From JAWWPY01 sp964412845 (GTDB lineage Bacteria; Actinomycetota; Actinomycetes; Streptosporangiales; Streptosporangiaceae): a stretch of 58,491 nucleotides of DNA. The position numbers and the translations under genes are program-made. Positions 16,778-25,328 of this stretch are shown here, piece by piece (positions within the stretch are counted from its first letter, which is position 1; each line of letters opens with the position of its first letter). The notes beneath the pieces were generated by a model. It worked only from the letters and a program-made list of their open reading frames with translations, did no database searches and was not told the origin of the DNA. The DNA is taken from NCBI GenBank assembly GCA_964412845.1, contig CAYPQM010000015.1, positions 1 through 58,491 of the forward strand, read 5' to 3'.

Positions 16778-17103
16778 TTCGGTGGCAGGCTGCGGGCGTG
16801 CGCGACGCCACGTGACACCCAGCGGCGCAGGTCATCGTCCTCGGCGCAGATGCTGGCGTCGACCACGATCCAGCCCTTCATCGGCCGGCCGGTCATGTCA
16901 AACGGGCGGGTGCCCGGCTCAGCCAGCAGCGTGCCCTGCTGCCCGGGGTCGGTGCGGACGAGTAGGTCATCCCCGTAGACCCCGACGGCCATATTCCCGC
17001 CGAGCAGGACGGCGAGGCCGCCGAACATCTTCTTCTGGGCCAGTCCGGCCTCTTCGCCGAGGACGTCCAGCAGCCGGATGGCCAGCCCTTCGTCGTACGC
17101 CAT
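16774..17103 (-). CDS. TfoX N-terminal domain family protein
   Basis: 109 residues covering just the TfoX/Sxy N-terminal domain, with the hallmark KKMFGGLAVLLGGNMAVGV segment and the later PMKGWIVVD segment. In gamma-proteobacteria the full-length protein is a competence regulator; actinobacterial single-domain versions are common and uncharacterised. The ATG at 17103 starts exactly on the domain. It is convergent with the aldo/keto reductase and has no apparent operon partner. Confidence 0.85.
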   Translation of the reverse strand: MAYDEGLAIRLLDVLGEEAGLAQKKMFGGLAVLLGGNMAVGVYGDDLLVRTDPGQQGTLLAEPGTRPFDMTGRPMKGWIVVDASICAEDDDLRRWVSRGVAHARSLPPK

Positions 17104-17151
17104 GACGGCATGGTGGCACAGGGATGGGCGTCCGTCATGTGCGTGAGCTGC

Positions 17152-18297
17152 CTACAGGTACTGCCCGGTGCCGCTGGTGGCCAGCGGCCGGGCAGAGCGG
17201 GTGGGGCTGTGGCCACTACGCAGGGCATACAGTTCAGCCAGCGTGACGGGCGCGTCGGGCCCGGCTGGCCGGCCTAGCCAGCTGGCCGCCTGGGCGGGAG
17301 AGAACCGCCCCATCTCGACCTGGGCCAGGCACCGGCCCGGCCGCATCACGGCCGGGTGCAGCCGGCGGAGGTCCTCGTTGGTCGTGATCGCGACCAGCAC
17401 CCGCGTGCCCTGTCCGAGCATGCCGTCGGTCAGGTTGAGCAGCCGGGCCAGCGCTGATCCCGCAGAATGATTCTGGGTGCCCTGGATCAGCTCGTCACAG
17501 TCCTCCAGGAGCAGCAGCCGCCAGCAGGGGCTGTCGTCGTCGGGGTCGTAGCCGATGATGACGTCCATCAGGTATCCGGGATCGTTGAGCAGGATCTCGG
17601 GGTCAAGCACGTAGTCCGCCTGGCACCAGGCCTGCCATTCGCGGGCGAGCGTGCGCAAGACAGTGGTCTTGCCGGTACCTGGCGCTCCATGCAGCAGTAC
17701 CAGCCTGCCGTCCACGGCGTCCCCGGTGACCGTCATCAGGCCCGCGAGCGCGGTCGCGGTCACCAGCGGGTAGTTGGACTGGACTGACTCCCACGGCTCC
17801 GAACTCACCCGCCGGGCCGCGCGGCAGGGGCCACGGCGCGGTGAGCGGTGCCAGAATCCCATGCCGACCATGTTGCCGTCGGCGCGCCGCTCCACGGCCG
17901 CGTCCCTGATGGCGAGCGTGAGCACCGAGCCCGCCAGGTCCTCGGCGACCGCGGTGACACTGATCTCGGCGCCACCGGTGTGCCAGCGCACGATCCGGAT
18001 GGTCCACCCGTCCCCGCCGGCCAGGACAGTCTCGCGGTCGGGCTCCGTTACGCTGCGGAGCACTGTCGCACCAGGTGGAAGCAGGGAGACACCCGGCCGG
18101 ATCTCGTCCAGCCGGGTGGTGCTGGCGTAAGGCTGGCTTCCGTTCACGAACGCGGCCAGCGCCAGCGCGTCCAGCATGTCACCCGGCGTATCGGTGTCGT
18201 CAATGTTGATCATTCCCGGCAGCAGGCGCGCAGGATCACGGTCCGTGGCGTCGCCGATGGCCACGAGCCGGGGCACTGCCTGGCCGGAAATGGTCAC
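17152..18297 (-). CDS. AAA family ATPase with DUF5925-like N-terminal domain
   Basis: 381 residues. The N-terminal 170 or so form a beta-rich domain resembling DUF5925; the C-terminal part is an AAA ATPase core with Walker A GAPGTGKTT, Walker B LLLLEDCDE, a sensor-1-like VAITTNE segment and a PAVMRPGRC arginine region. It starts at a GTG. Actinobacterial homologues are conserved but unassigned; the domain order suggests an ATP-driven remodelling or gating role. The Cys/Arg-rich segment between the two domains is probably a flexible linker. It is divergent from the PPOX gene at 18421. Confidence 0.85.
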   Translation of the reverse strand: MTISGQAVPRLVAIGDATDRDPARLLPGMINIDDTDTPGDMLDALALAAFVNGSQPYASTTRLDEIRPGVSLLPPGATVLRSVTEPDRETVLAGGDGWTIRIVRWHTGGAEISVTAVAEDLAGSVLTLAIRDAAVERRADGNMVGMGFWHRSPRRGPCRAARRVSSEPWESVQSNYPLVTATALAGLMTVTGDAVDGRLVLLHGAPGTGKTTVLRTLAREWQAWCQADYVLDPEILLNDPGYLMDVIIGYDPDDDSPCWRLLLLEDCDELIQGTQNHSAGSALARLLNLTDGMLGQGTRVLVAITTNEDLRRLHPAVMRPGRCLAQVEMGRFSPAQAASWLGRPAGPDAPVTLAELYALRSGHSPTRSARPLATSGTGQYL

Positions 18298-18420
18298 GGT
18301 GACAATGCTGGAGCCCGGTTACCTGGCATGTACACCGGTTTTCCGCCCGGTCATCGGCGCAGTGCTCCTGACCTGACGGCCGAAGGCCGGCGATCGTCGC
18401 CTCGCTGCTACCGTTCCGCC

Positions 18421-18816
18421 ATGGGTATCCCGCTCAACGAAGCGACGCTCAGGCTGGTCGATGGGAAGAACTACGCGGTCCTGGCCACGGTCAATCCCGA
18501 CGGCAGCCCGCAGACCTCCGTGGTGTGGGTCGGCCGCGACGGCGGCGACCTGTTGTTCTCCACTGTGGAGGGGCGCGTTAAGCACCGCAATATGCGGCGC
18601 GACCCGCGCGTCAGCATCAGCGTGATCGACTCCGCGGACCCGGAGAACTACATCGAGTTGCGTGGCCGGGTATCGATGACGCCAGACGTCGGCCGGCGGC
18701 TCGACACTCAGCTCTCCTGGAAGTACGACGGCAGGGACCCTGGCGAGGACCGGCCTGGCGCGATCCGCGTGGTTGTGCGGATGGTGGTGGAGAAGGCCAC
18801 CGGACATGCGGCATAA
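18421..18816 (+). CDS. PPOX class F420- or flavin-dependent oxidoreductase
   Basis: 131 residues, a single split-barrel domain of the pyridoxamine-5'-phosphate-oxidase superfamily. Typical strands YAVLATVNPDGSPQTSVVW and the K-HRNMRRDPRVSISV cofactor region are present. Length and pattern match the actinobacterial F420-binding (FDOR-B-like) subgroup, so reduction of a small substrate with reduced F420 is likely. The ATG at 18421 is the first one that gives a domain-only protein; upstream in-frame codons read as shadow sequence. It is divergent from the AAA ATPase. Confidence 0.85.
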   Translation: MGIPLNEATLRLVDGKNYAVLATVNPDGSPQTSVVWVGRDGGDLLFSTVEGRVKHRNMRRDPRVSISVIDSADPENYIELRGRVSMTPDVGRRLDTQLSWKYDGRDPGEDRPGAIRVVVRMVVEKATGHAA

Positions 18817-19499
18817 CCCAGGCAGCAGTGATTCATCGCGGCAGCCAAGAGCGGATATTTGGTAGCACGAGGCTCGGCGTGATCTCTGCGCCGCAACGGC
18901 CTGCTCTGATCTACGGATCTGTGAGGCTAAAGCGCCGGCGGCCTCCGGCTGGCCTGCCCAGGCGGATCTGCCCGGCCAATAGTCGGCCAGTACGCAGCCG
19001 GTCCCTACCCGCCGCCACGGTACCGCCGAACGGAACCGGGCTGGCCGGCGCCCAGGCTCGCGCCGGACGCGGTGGCCAGCCCGGCCGCACGGACCGCCAG
19101 CACGATACCGCAGCAGCTGGCCGCCAGGCTCACCGCCAGCGCCGCGGCCAGGACGGTGTTCCTGCGGTGCCATCCGGCGATCTTCCGGGCCACATGCATG
19201 TCCGGCCTCCCGGATGGCCCGCGCCGCGTCCGCAGGCAGCCCTGCCCGAGGATGCTATTCCTGACCAGAGCCGACCCCGCTCACAAAGGCCGCAGAACCG
19301 GGTCAGCATCCCTTCCTGGACCGCCCCGGATAGATGGGATGGCCGCCTGTTGGCGTCGGTATCGCTGGCGGCGCGGTGAAGCGGCGCGGTTAAGATGCTG
19401 CCGGAGGCAGGAGGTCCGGCAGAATGACGCCCGGGCGTGGGACTATCGCAGAAGGTTTGATGGCGTAATCACCTGACGGCAAGGACGGGTGTCACCTCC
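18817..19499. other. 683-nt region with at most one small gene
   Basis: Between the PPOX gene and the broken methyltransferase I see only the small membrane-protein candidate on the minus strand (19005-19199). The rest has many short shadow frames, no recognisable domain and no strong hairpin. Confidence 0.5.
19005..19199 (-). CDS. Small single-pass membrane protein candidate
   Basis: 64 residues. A basic start (HVARKIAGWHRR) is followed by a hydrophobic helix (about residues 15-37) with a CC pair, then a Gly/Ser tail. GGGAGG lies about 7 nt before the ATG, which supports translation. There is no known family and no operon partner; a chance frame in GC-rich DNA remains possible. Confidence 0.4.
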   Translation of the reverse strand: MHVARKIAGWHRRNTVLAAALAVSLAASCCGIVLAVRAAGLATASGASLGAGQPGSVRRYRGGG

Positions 19500-20096
19500 A
19501 TGACGATGCCAGGCTGGGACGCGTCGTACGCTTCGGGCACGCCTGCGCCGTGGGACATCGGCCGGCCTCAGCCGGCCTTCGTCCGGCTGGCGGAGGGTGG
19601 CCTGCTCTCCGGGCGGGTGCTGGACGCGGGCTGCGGCACCGGGGAACACGCGCTGCTGGCCGCGGCGCACGGCGCGGACGCGGTGGGCATCGACATCTCG
19701 CCGCGGGCCATCGGTCAGGCACGCGAGAAAGCCGCCGCCCGTGGCCTGGCGGCCCGCTTCGAGGTCGGCGATGCGCTGGGACTCGGGCAGTCCGGGATGA
19801 CCTTCGACACGGTCATCGACAGCGGGTTGTTCCACGTCTTCGACGACCAGTAGCGTGCCCGGTACGTCACCAGCCTGGCGTCGGTGCTGGAGTCCGGCGG
19901 CACCTGCTACCTGATGTGCTTCAGCGACCGCCAGCCCGGTGACTTCGGCCCCCGGCGGGTGCGCCGGGACGAGCTCACCACCGCCTTCGGTGACGGGTGG
20001 ACCGTCACCGACATCGCGGCGGACACCTTCGACATCGGTCCCGGACTGGGCAGCACGACCGCACAAGCCTGGCTGGCCACCATCGGCCGCAGCTGA
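19500..20096 (+). pseudogene. Class I SAM-dependent methyltransferase interrupted by an in-frame TAG
   Basis: A single reading frame of 198 codons encodes a complete small methyltransferase: SAM-binding motif VLDAGCGTGEH, the acidic VGIDIS strand, motif II-like GDALGL and the catalytic-region FDTVIDSGLFHVFDD. TAG replaces codon 118 (19851-19853) directly after FDDQ; the frame then resumes with the expected RARYV-SL-SVLESGG to the stop at 20096. Homologues have an acidic or polar residue at this point, so one base change (for example GAG to TAG) would explain it. The N-terminal product alone lacks the last strands and should be inactive. A sequencing error cannot be excluded. Confidence 0.8.
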
Positions 20097-20271
20097 CCTA
20101 TCGGCCGCAGCTGACCNNNNNNNNNNNNNNNNNNNNNNNNNNNNNNNNNNNNNNNNNNNNNNNNNNNNNNNNNNNNNNNNNNNNNNNNNNNNNNNNNNNN
20201 NNNNNNNNNNNNNNNNCACAAGCCTGGCTGGCCACCATCGGCCGCAGCTGACCTATCGGCCGCAGCTGACC
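20062..20271. other. Assembly gap of 100 N flanked by identical 55-bp copies
   Basis: The 55 bases at 20062-20116 are repeated exactly at 20217-20271 on the other side of 100 N (20117-20216). Two contigs that overlap by 55 bp, as left by a k-mer assembler, were joined with a fixed-size gap. The real sequence probably has neither the N run nor the second copy. Confidence 0.85.
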
Positions 20272-20298
20272 CGGCGGCGGCCGCTGGCTCGCCCGCCT

Positions 20299-20691
20299 TT
20301 ATCCCGGCCCGATCAGGTCCCACTTGTTGCCAGCGATGTCGCGGAATATGGCGACGCGGCCGTATGGCTCGGACCGTGGTGGGGTCACGAACTCCACGTC
20401 AGCGGACAGCATCCGCAGATATGCCGCCTCGAAGTCCTCGACCCGGAGGAAGAAACCAACCCGCCCGGCGACCTGGCTGCCCACGACGGCGGCCTGGTCC
20501 GCGCCATCGGCTCGGGCCAGCAGCAGGCCCGTTGCCGCCCCCGGCGGCCGGACCACGACCCACCGCTTGGGCTGCCCGTCGTTCGTCAGGGCCGGAGTGT
20601 CCTCCACGAGCTCAAAGCCCAGCGCGTCGACGAAGAAGCTGATCGCTGGGTCGTATTCCTTGACCACGATGGCGATGAGGCCGAGATGCAC
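20299..20691 (-). CDS. VOC (glyoxalase/bleomycin-resistance) family protein
   Basis: 130 residues with two beta-alpha-beta-beta-beta modules. The pattern IAIVVKEYDPAISFFVDALGF opens the first module, and F-DIAGNKWDLI closes the second with the usual aromatic/acidic pair. The second-module acidic metal ligand seems replaced (KWDLI rather than an ExxE pattern), so metal-dependent catalysis is uncertain. Members act as isomerases, dioxygenases or antibiotic-binding proteins. It is convergent with the broken methyltransferase across the assembly gap. Confidence 0.85.
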   Translation of the reverse strand: MHLGLIAIVVKEYDPAISFFVDALGFELVEDTPALTNDGQPKRWVVVRPPGAATGLLLARADGADQAAVVGSQVAGRVGFFLRVEDFEAAYLRMLSADVEFVTPPRSEPYGRVAIFRDIAGNKWDLIGPG

Positions 20692-21023
20692 GGCGCAAGC
20701 ATATAGAGGTCTTGCGCCCTGGCCCCCGCGGCGAGGCGGCCCGGCGGCAGCACTGACGATCTCCCCGGCCCCGCTCTCCAGCGCCAGTCTCAGCCGCTGC
20801 CAATTCCATAACCACGCTCGTCGCGGCGGCGAGAATAGACGGTTTCGCTTCTCACCGGGCAGTCACGGGCTCACTGGCATTGGCTGTCATGGTGGCGCGA
20901 CGGAGCAGTATCTGACCGTCAGGGAAAAGGCTTGGGGTGCGCACGCGGCGCTGGGCAGAGGGCTGGCTACGCTTCTTAAGTGAACCCGCGTTTTCCCGGG
21001 GGGGAATACAGGGAGGCAGCAGC
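20692..21023. other. 332-nt intergenic region upstream of bcp
   Basis: It lies between the divergent VOC gene and the peroxiredoxin gene, so it holds promoters for both. A GGGAGG ribosome binding site sits before 21024. No further gene, operator or riboswitch was recognised. Confidence 0.45.
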
Positions 21024-21500
21024 ATGGCACGAGGCATTCAGGTGGGCGACAAGGCTCCCGACTTCACCCTCCCGTCGCAGTCCGGTGAACCGGTCCGGCT
21101 GGCCGACCGGCTGGGGCAGCAGGTTGTCGTCTTGTACTTCTACCCCAAGGACGACACCCGCGGCTGCACGGCCGAGGCGTGCGCCTTCCGGGACAGCCAC
21201 GAGGTCTTTACCGACGCTGGTGCCGAGGTGATCGGGGTCAGCTCCGATCCGGTCGGCAAGCACGCCGCCTTCGCCGACAAGCACAAGCTGCCGTTCACGC
21301 TGCTGAGCGACCAGGGCGGCCAGGTCCGCAAACGCTACGGGGTACCAGCGGTGCTCGGCGTGCTGCCCGGCCGGGTCACCTACGTGATCGACCGCCAGGG
21401 CACGGTCCGGCACGTCTTCAACTCGATGATCAGCATCGGCCAGCACGTCAGGGACGCGCTGGAAGTGGTCCGGCAGTTGCAGGCCGAACAGCCCGCCTGA
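21024..21500 (+). CDS. bcp: Thioredoxin-dependent peroxiredoxin (Bcp/PrxQ type)
   Basis: A 158-residue thioredoxin-fold peroxidase. The peroxidatic Cys lies in YPKDDTRGCTAEACAFRD, and a second Cys five residues later is the PrxQ-type resolving residue, so it is an atypical 2-Cys enzyme. It reduces peroxides with electrons from thioredoxin in the cytoplasm. The start at 21024 is chosen for its GGGAGG site and because the domain starts within a dozen residues (KAPDFTLPSQSG). It is a single-gene unit; no OxyR or similar box was recognised. Confidence 0.92.
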   Translation: MARGIQVGDKAPDFTLPSQSGEPVRLADRLGQQVVVLYFYPKDDTRGCTAEACAFRDSHEVFTDAGAEVIGVSSDPVGKHAAFADKHKLPFTLLSDQGGQVRKRYGVPAVLGVLPGRVTYVIDRQGTVRHVFNSMISIGQHVRDALEVVRQLQAEQPA

Positions 21501-21567
21501 CGGCTCCCGCCCCGGCCGCCGTGGTCCGCACCGGAGTGCTTTTCCTGACCAAGTGCCGGGCGGCTCG

Positions 21568-22035
21568 TCACGAAGCGCCTGGCGGCACGCCACCGGAATC
21601 CACGGTGGCGATGGCCTGGCGGATGTAGTCGGCCAGGGTGGCCGGATCGGCCCGATCCGGCCAGTGCCATACCTGTTCCGGGGTGAAGATCACCAGTTCG
21701 GGTTGGCCGCCGGCGAGGCTGCGGCCTGCCCGGGACCGGATCCGCAGCATGGCGCGGCCGCCGACGTCTTCGGCATTCCACGGCATAATGGTCAGCTCAT
21801 ACCCCAGGTCGCCCAGGTCGCCCTCGACGGCCCCGTACTGGGCCGGGCGCCGGTACCACGGGTATTCGCGCCGGTCCCGGAACCGCCCGCCGAGAAAGTC
21901 GGCCGCGCACCGCAGGGTCTCGTTGGCCGCGGCGCGGTCACCTGGGGTGCCCAGCGCCGCGATACCAAGCCGGATGACGGGCACCAGGATGACCAGCAGC
22001 AGCGCACTGAAGAGGATGAGCAGGAACCATGTCAT
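21568..22035 (-). CDS. Membrane-anchored hypothetical protein
   Basis: 155 residues. It starts with an uncleaved membrane helix (WFLLILFSALLLVILVPVI) and a short positive region. The rest is a soluble domain of about 120 residues with the segments GDRAAANETL, YGAVEGDLGDLGYELT and PEQVWHWPDRADPATLADYI. No family was recognised. The start is set at the ATG directly before the helix; the open frame continues upstream but reads as shadow of the acyltransferase region. It is convergent with bcp and divergent from the WS/DGAT gene. Confidence 0.65.
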   Translation of the reverse strand: MTWFLLILFSALLLVILVPVIRLGIAALGTPGDRAAANETLRCAADFLGGRFRDRREYPWYRRPAQYGAVEGDLGDLGYELTIMPWNAEDVGGRAMLRIRSRAGRSLAGGQPELVIFTPEQVWHWPDRADPATLADYIRQAIATVDSGGVPPGAS

Positions 22036-22216
22036 GGCAGGTTCCGCGCCGGGACGTGCACACGACAAATGGTATAGAGCGCGTTGGGGCCGTTTGCCGG
22101 GTTGGCCGGGTCTATTGGCTCTGGCGCGGGCCAGGCCGGCCGCCGAGGTTGGACTGAGACGGATTTTCGAGTCGGCGCGGCACGAGTGGCCGGCCCGGCG
22201 GGGGAAGGGGGTCCGG

Positions 22217-23716
22217 ATGAGCAGCCGCTCGCTCTCGGCGTCCCAGCCTGGCCCGCTGGACCGGCTGAGCGCGCTTGACGTGAGCAACCTGCGAGTCGAG
22301 GGCCACGGTGTGCCCATGCATGTCGCGGCGCTGGCCATCGTTGACGGGGCACCGCTGCTTGATGCTGACGGACGGCTGCGGCTGGACGAGATACGGGCGG
22401 ACCTGGAACGGCGCCTGCACCTGGCGCCTCGTCTGCGCCAGGTGCTGTGCCGGATGCGCCCCGGGCTGGGGCCGCCGGTGTGGGCTGACGACGCGAGATT
22501 TGACATCCGGCAGCATGTGCGGGCCTGCGCGGTCCCCGCGCCGGGCGATGAGGCGGCCCTGCTGGCGCTCTGCGCGGCGCTGAACGAACCGCCGCTGGAC
22601 CGCTCGCGCCCACTGTGGGAGGTGTGGCTGCTGCCCGGGCTCGCCGATGGCCAGGCCGGCCTGCTCATCCGCGTGCATCACGCGCTCGCTGACGGCATCG
22701 CCGCGCTGGCGATGATCGGCGTGCTGTTCGACAGCGCCCCAGCCGCACCGCCCCCGGACGCACCGCTCCCGGAGGCACCGCCCCCGGACGCACCGCTCCC
22801 GGAGGCACCGCCCCCGGACGCACCCGCGTGGCGGCCCCGGCCAGCGCCCAGCGCCTCGCGCATGTTCGCTGACATCGTGCGGCACTACGCTGCCGCCGTG
22901 ATGGCTGCCCCGTCCCGGCTCGGCCATCCGGCCCGCGTCATTCACCGGGCGGGCTCGCTCGTGCGCCAGGTGCGCCAGCTTGCTGGCGAGGGCCGGGCAC
23001 CGAAGCTGTCGTGGAACCGGCCGGCCGGAACGGGCCGTCGCCTGATGCTCGTCCGGGCTGACCTGGCCGCCGCGAAGGCGGTGGCCCGCGCCCATGGCGC
23101 GACGGTGAATGATGTGATGCTCGCCGCCGTCGCGGGCGGGGCGGGCCGGCTGCTGGCCAGTCGCGGTGAGCTAACGCCTGGGCTGGCGCCCAGGGCCTCG
23201 GTCGCGGCCTCAACCCGTGACCCGCGCGACATGGCAGGCGGCGGTAACCAGGTCGGGATCATGCTGGTGCCGCTGCCGGCCAGTGAGGCCGACCCGGTCC
23301 GCCGGCTGGCCGAGATCACCCGGGCGACCCGGGAACGCAAACGCCGCCCGCCGTACCAGCCAGCCGGCCGTGTCGCCCAGCGGTGGATGGTCCGGTCAAT
23401 GTCCCGCCAGCGGCTGGTCAACCTGTTCACCAGCAACCTGCCCGGGCCGGCCGCCCCGATGTACTTCGGCGGCGCGCGGGTCCTTGAGATCTTCCAGATC
23501 GGTGTCGTCCAGGGCAATGTCACCGTAGCGGTCGGCATGCTCTCCTACGCCGGGCAGCTGGGTTTCAGCATTGTCGCGGACGCGGATGCCGTCCCCGACC
23601 TGACGATTTTCGCCGACGGCCTGTCAGATGCCCTCAGCCAACTGGGAGCCGGCTGCGCTGACCCCGCGCCCCGGCAGCAGCGGACCGGTCCGGGACAGGC
23701 GGAGACAGCCCCGTAG
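22217..23716 (+). CDS. Wax ester synthase / diacylglycerol acyltransferase (WS/DGAT) family
   Basis: 499 residues. The condensation-type active-site motif HHALADG is intact, preceded by the family's PLDRSRPLWEVWLLPGL segment; the C-terminal half has the NDVMLAAVAGG and FTSNLPGP segments. It transfers acyl groups from acyl-CoA to fatty alcohol or diacylglycerol to make storage lipid. A Pro-rich linker made of repeated PPPDAPLPEA units (DNA repeat about 22745-22825) replaces the usual inter-domain loop. The ATG follows a GGGGAAGGGGG stretch. Homologues of 430-480 residues are common, and the linker accounts for the extra length. Confidence 0.9.
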   Translation: MSSRSLSASQPGPLDRLSALDVSNLRVEGHGVPMHVAALAIVDGAPLLDADGRLRLDEIRADLERRLHLAPRLRQVLCRMRPGLGPPVWADDARFDIRQHVRACAVPAPGDEAALLALCAALNEPPLDRSRPLWEVWLLPGLADGQAGLLIRVHHALADGIAALAMIGVLFDSAPAAPPPDAPLPEAPPPDAPLPEAPPPDAPAWRPRPAPSASRMFADIVRHYAAAVMAAPSRLGHPARVIHRAGSLVRQVRQLAGEGRAPKLSWNRPAGTGRRLMLVRADLAAAKAVARAHGATVNDVMLAAVAGGAGRLLASRGELTPGLAPRASVAASTRDPRDMAGGGNQVGIMLVPLPASEADPVRRLAEITRATRERKRRPPYQPAGRVAQRWMVRSMSRQRLVNLFTSNLPGPAAPMYFGGARVLEIFQIGVVQGNVTVAVGMLSYAGQLGFSIVADADAVPDLTIFADGLSDALSQLGAGCADPAPRQQRTGPGQAETAP

Positions 23717-23774
23717 CATCATGATCAGCGGGATTACCAGTAACCGGGCCGGGGTCCGGCGTAGGGAGGCGGAC

Positions 23775-25181
23775 ATGGCGGATGGTCCGCGGGGGGACGT
23801 TGCGCTCGGAGTGCGGCCCGGTCAGCGCGCGCCGCTGCCTGATCGCCTGGTGGCCGCCGTGGACGCCCTGCGCGAGCGGCCCATCGCCGTCACCGACAAA
23901 GGCTTCGGCCGCATCGCGTCGGCCGGCCCGGTCACCGCGGCCAGCCTGGCCGCGCGGCGTCCTGCGCTGCTGAACGCCGGTTTTGACCTGCCCGTCCTGG
24001 TCCTGCACGAGGCCGCGCTGAACCAGAACATCGAGGCCATGGCGGCTTACTGCGCCGCGGTGAGCGTGCGGCACGCGCCGCACGGCAAGACGACGATGGC
24101 GCCCCAGCTGATCGCCCGGCAGCTCGCCGCGGGCGCCTGGGCCATGTCGGCGGCCACCATCGCGCAAGCCCAGGTGTACCGGGCCTTCGGGGTGCCGCGG
24201 GTGGTGATCGCCAGCCAGCTCACCGAACGCGGCGCGGTCGAGTGGCTGGGCCGCGAGCTGGCCGCCGATCCCGATTTCGACTGCTACACCTACGCGGACA
24301 GCGTGGCCGGGGTCCGGCTGCTCAATGAAACACTGCTTTCCGCCGCGGCCAGCCGGCCGCTGAACGTGCTGGTTGAGCTGGGGTATCCCGGCGGCCGGAC
24401 CGGCTGCCGGAGCATCAGTGACGCGGTCGCCCTGGCCGCCGCCGTCGACGCGGCACCGACGCTGACCCTGGCCGGCGCGGCCGGCTTCGAGGGCGGCATC
24501 CACCACGATGATCCCGCGGCGGCGCTGGCCGCTGTCGCCGCGTTCTGCGCGGATCTTCGCACCCTGGGCGATCTGCTGCCTGGCCCGCAGCCGGATGCCC
24601 GCCACCCGCGCATCCTCAGTGCCGGCGGCAGTGCCTACTTTGACGTGGCGGCGCGCGAACTGTCCGCGGTGCGCGCCGGGCAGCAGCCTCCCCAGGTAGT
24701 GGTGCGCAGCGGCGCCTACATCACCCACGATCACGGCCACTACGCGGCGACCGGCCCCGGCCACCGGGCCGGCTCCGCCCCGACGGGGTCCATGCCCGGC
24801 CCAGAGTTCGCCCCGGCCCTGGAACTGTGGGCGGCGGTGCTGTCTGTGCCGGAGCCCGGCCTGGCCGTCGTGAACGCGGGCCGCCGCGACGTGTCCTGCG
24901 ATCAGGGCATGCCGGTGCCACTGCGCATCCGGACGGCCGCGGCGGGCGGCTCCGGCGCGGGGGAGCACAGCGCGGGGGAGCACAGCGCGGCGGGCATGCA
25001 GATGATCAAGCTTGACGACCAGCACGGTTACCTGCGCATCCCGGTATCCAGCGAGCTTGCCCCGGGCGACCTGGTCGGCATGGGCATCACCCATCCGTGC
25101 ACCACCTTCGACAAGTGGCGGGTCATCCCGGTGGTCGATGCGGAGTATCACGTCATCGACGCCGTGCACACGTTCTTCTGA
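23775..25181 (+). CDS. PLP-dependent amino acid deaminase/aldolase (D-serine dehydratase-like, alanine-racemase fold)
   Basis: 468 residues, with an alanine-racemase-type barrel carrying the PLP lysine in the HGKTTMAPQL motif and a C-terminal D-serine-dehydratase-like domain. The GITHPCTTFDKWR segment provides the His/Cys ligands of the zinc site of this family. Members deaminate or cleave beta-hydroxy D-amino acids, giving 2-keto acids through enamine intermediates. GGGAGG precedes the ATG. It is convergent with the SDR and one gene away from the IclR/RidA block, so the sugar cluster probably uses it on an amino-sugar acid. The in-tail AGEHSAGEHSA repeat is an odd low-complexity insertion. 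Confidence 0.85.
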   Translation: MADGPRGDVALGVRPGQRAPLPDRLVAAVDALRERPIAVTDKGFGRIASAGPVTAASLAARRPALLNAGFDLPVLVLHEAALNQNIEAMAAYCAAVSVRHAPHGKTTMAPQLIARQLAAGAWAMSAATIAQAQVYRAFGVPRVVIASQLTERGAVEWLGRELAADPDFDCYTYADSVAGVRLLNETLLSAAASRPLNVLVELGYPGGRTGCRSISDAVALAAAVDAAPTLTLAGAAGFEGGIHHDDPAAALAAVAAFCADLRTLGDLLPGPQPDARHPRILSAGGSAYFDVAARELSAVRAGQQPPQVVVRSGAYITHDHGHYAATGPGHRAGSAPTGSMPGPEFAPALELWAAVLSVPEPGLAVVNAGRRDVSCDQGMPVPLRIRTAAAGGSGAGEHSAGEHSAAGMQMIKLDDQHGYLRIPVSSELAPGDLVGMGITHPCTTFDKWRVIPVVDAEYHVIDAVHTFF

Positions 25182-25328
25182 CACCGCCGTACATGATTGC
25201 GGTGCTCGGCCAGCCCGGGGGCCAACCCCCGGACCCCCGGGCGTAACCCCCGCTCATGATCGCGGTGGATCCACGGTCGCCCGCAGCCAGCAAGCCACCG
25301 CGATCATGAGCGGCGACATGCCAGCGGG
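25182..25328. repeat. Convergent spacer with two hairpins; long inverted repeat CGCTCATGATCGCGGTGG
   Basis: First hairpin: CCCGGGGG (25214-25221) with CCCCCGGG (25234-25241), placed as a terminator for the deaminase gene. Second: a perfect 18-bp inverted repeat (25251-25268 with 25295-25312) around a 26-nt loop. A third, partial copy of the same core (CATGATTGCGGTG) lies at about 25192-25204. The recurring core resembles a REP-like extragenic palindrome. Confidence 0.65.

Noticed and set aside
19851..19853. TAG as a pyrrolysine codon or programmed read-through
   Set aside because: No pyrrolysine genes or context are visible, and the family has no conserved special residue there; a plain nonsense change is simpler.
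19500..20251. Duplicated methyltransferase end on both sides of the gap
   Set aside because: The two copies are exactly 55 bp and identical, like the copies at the other gap, so this is an assembly artefact, not a biological duplication.
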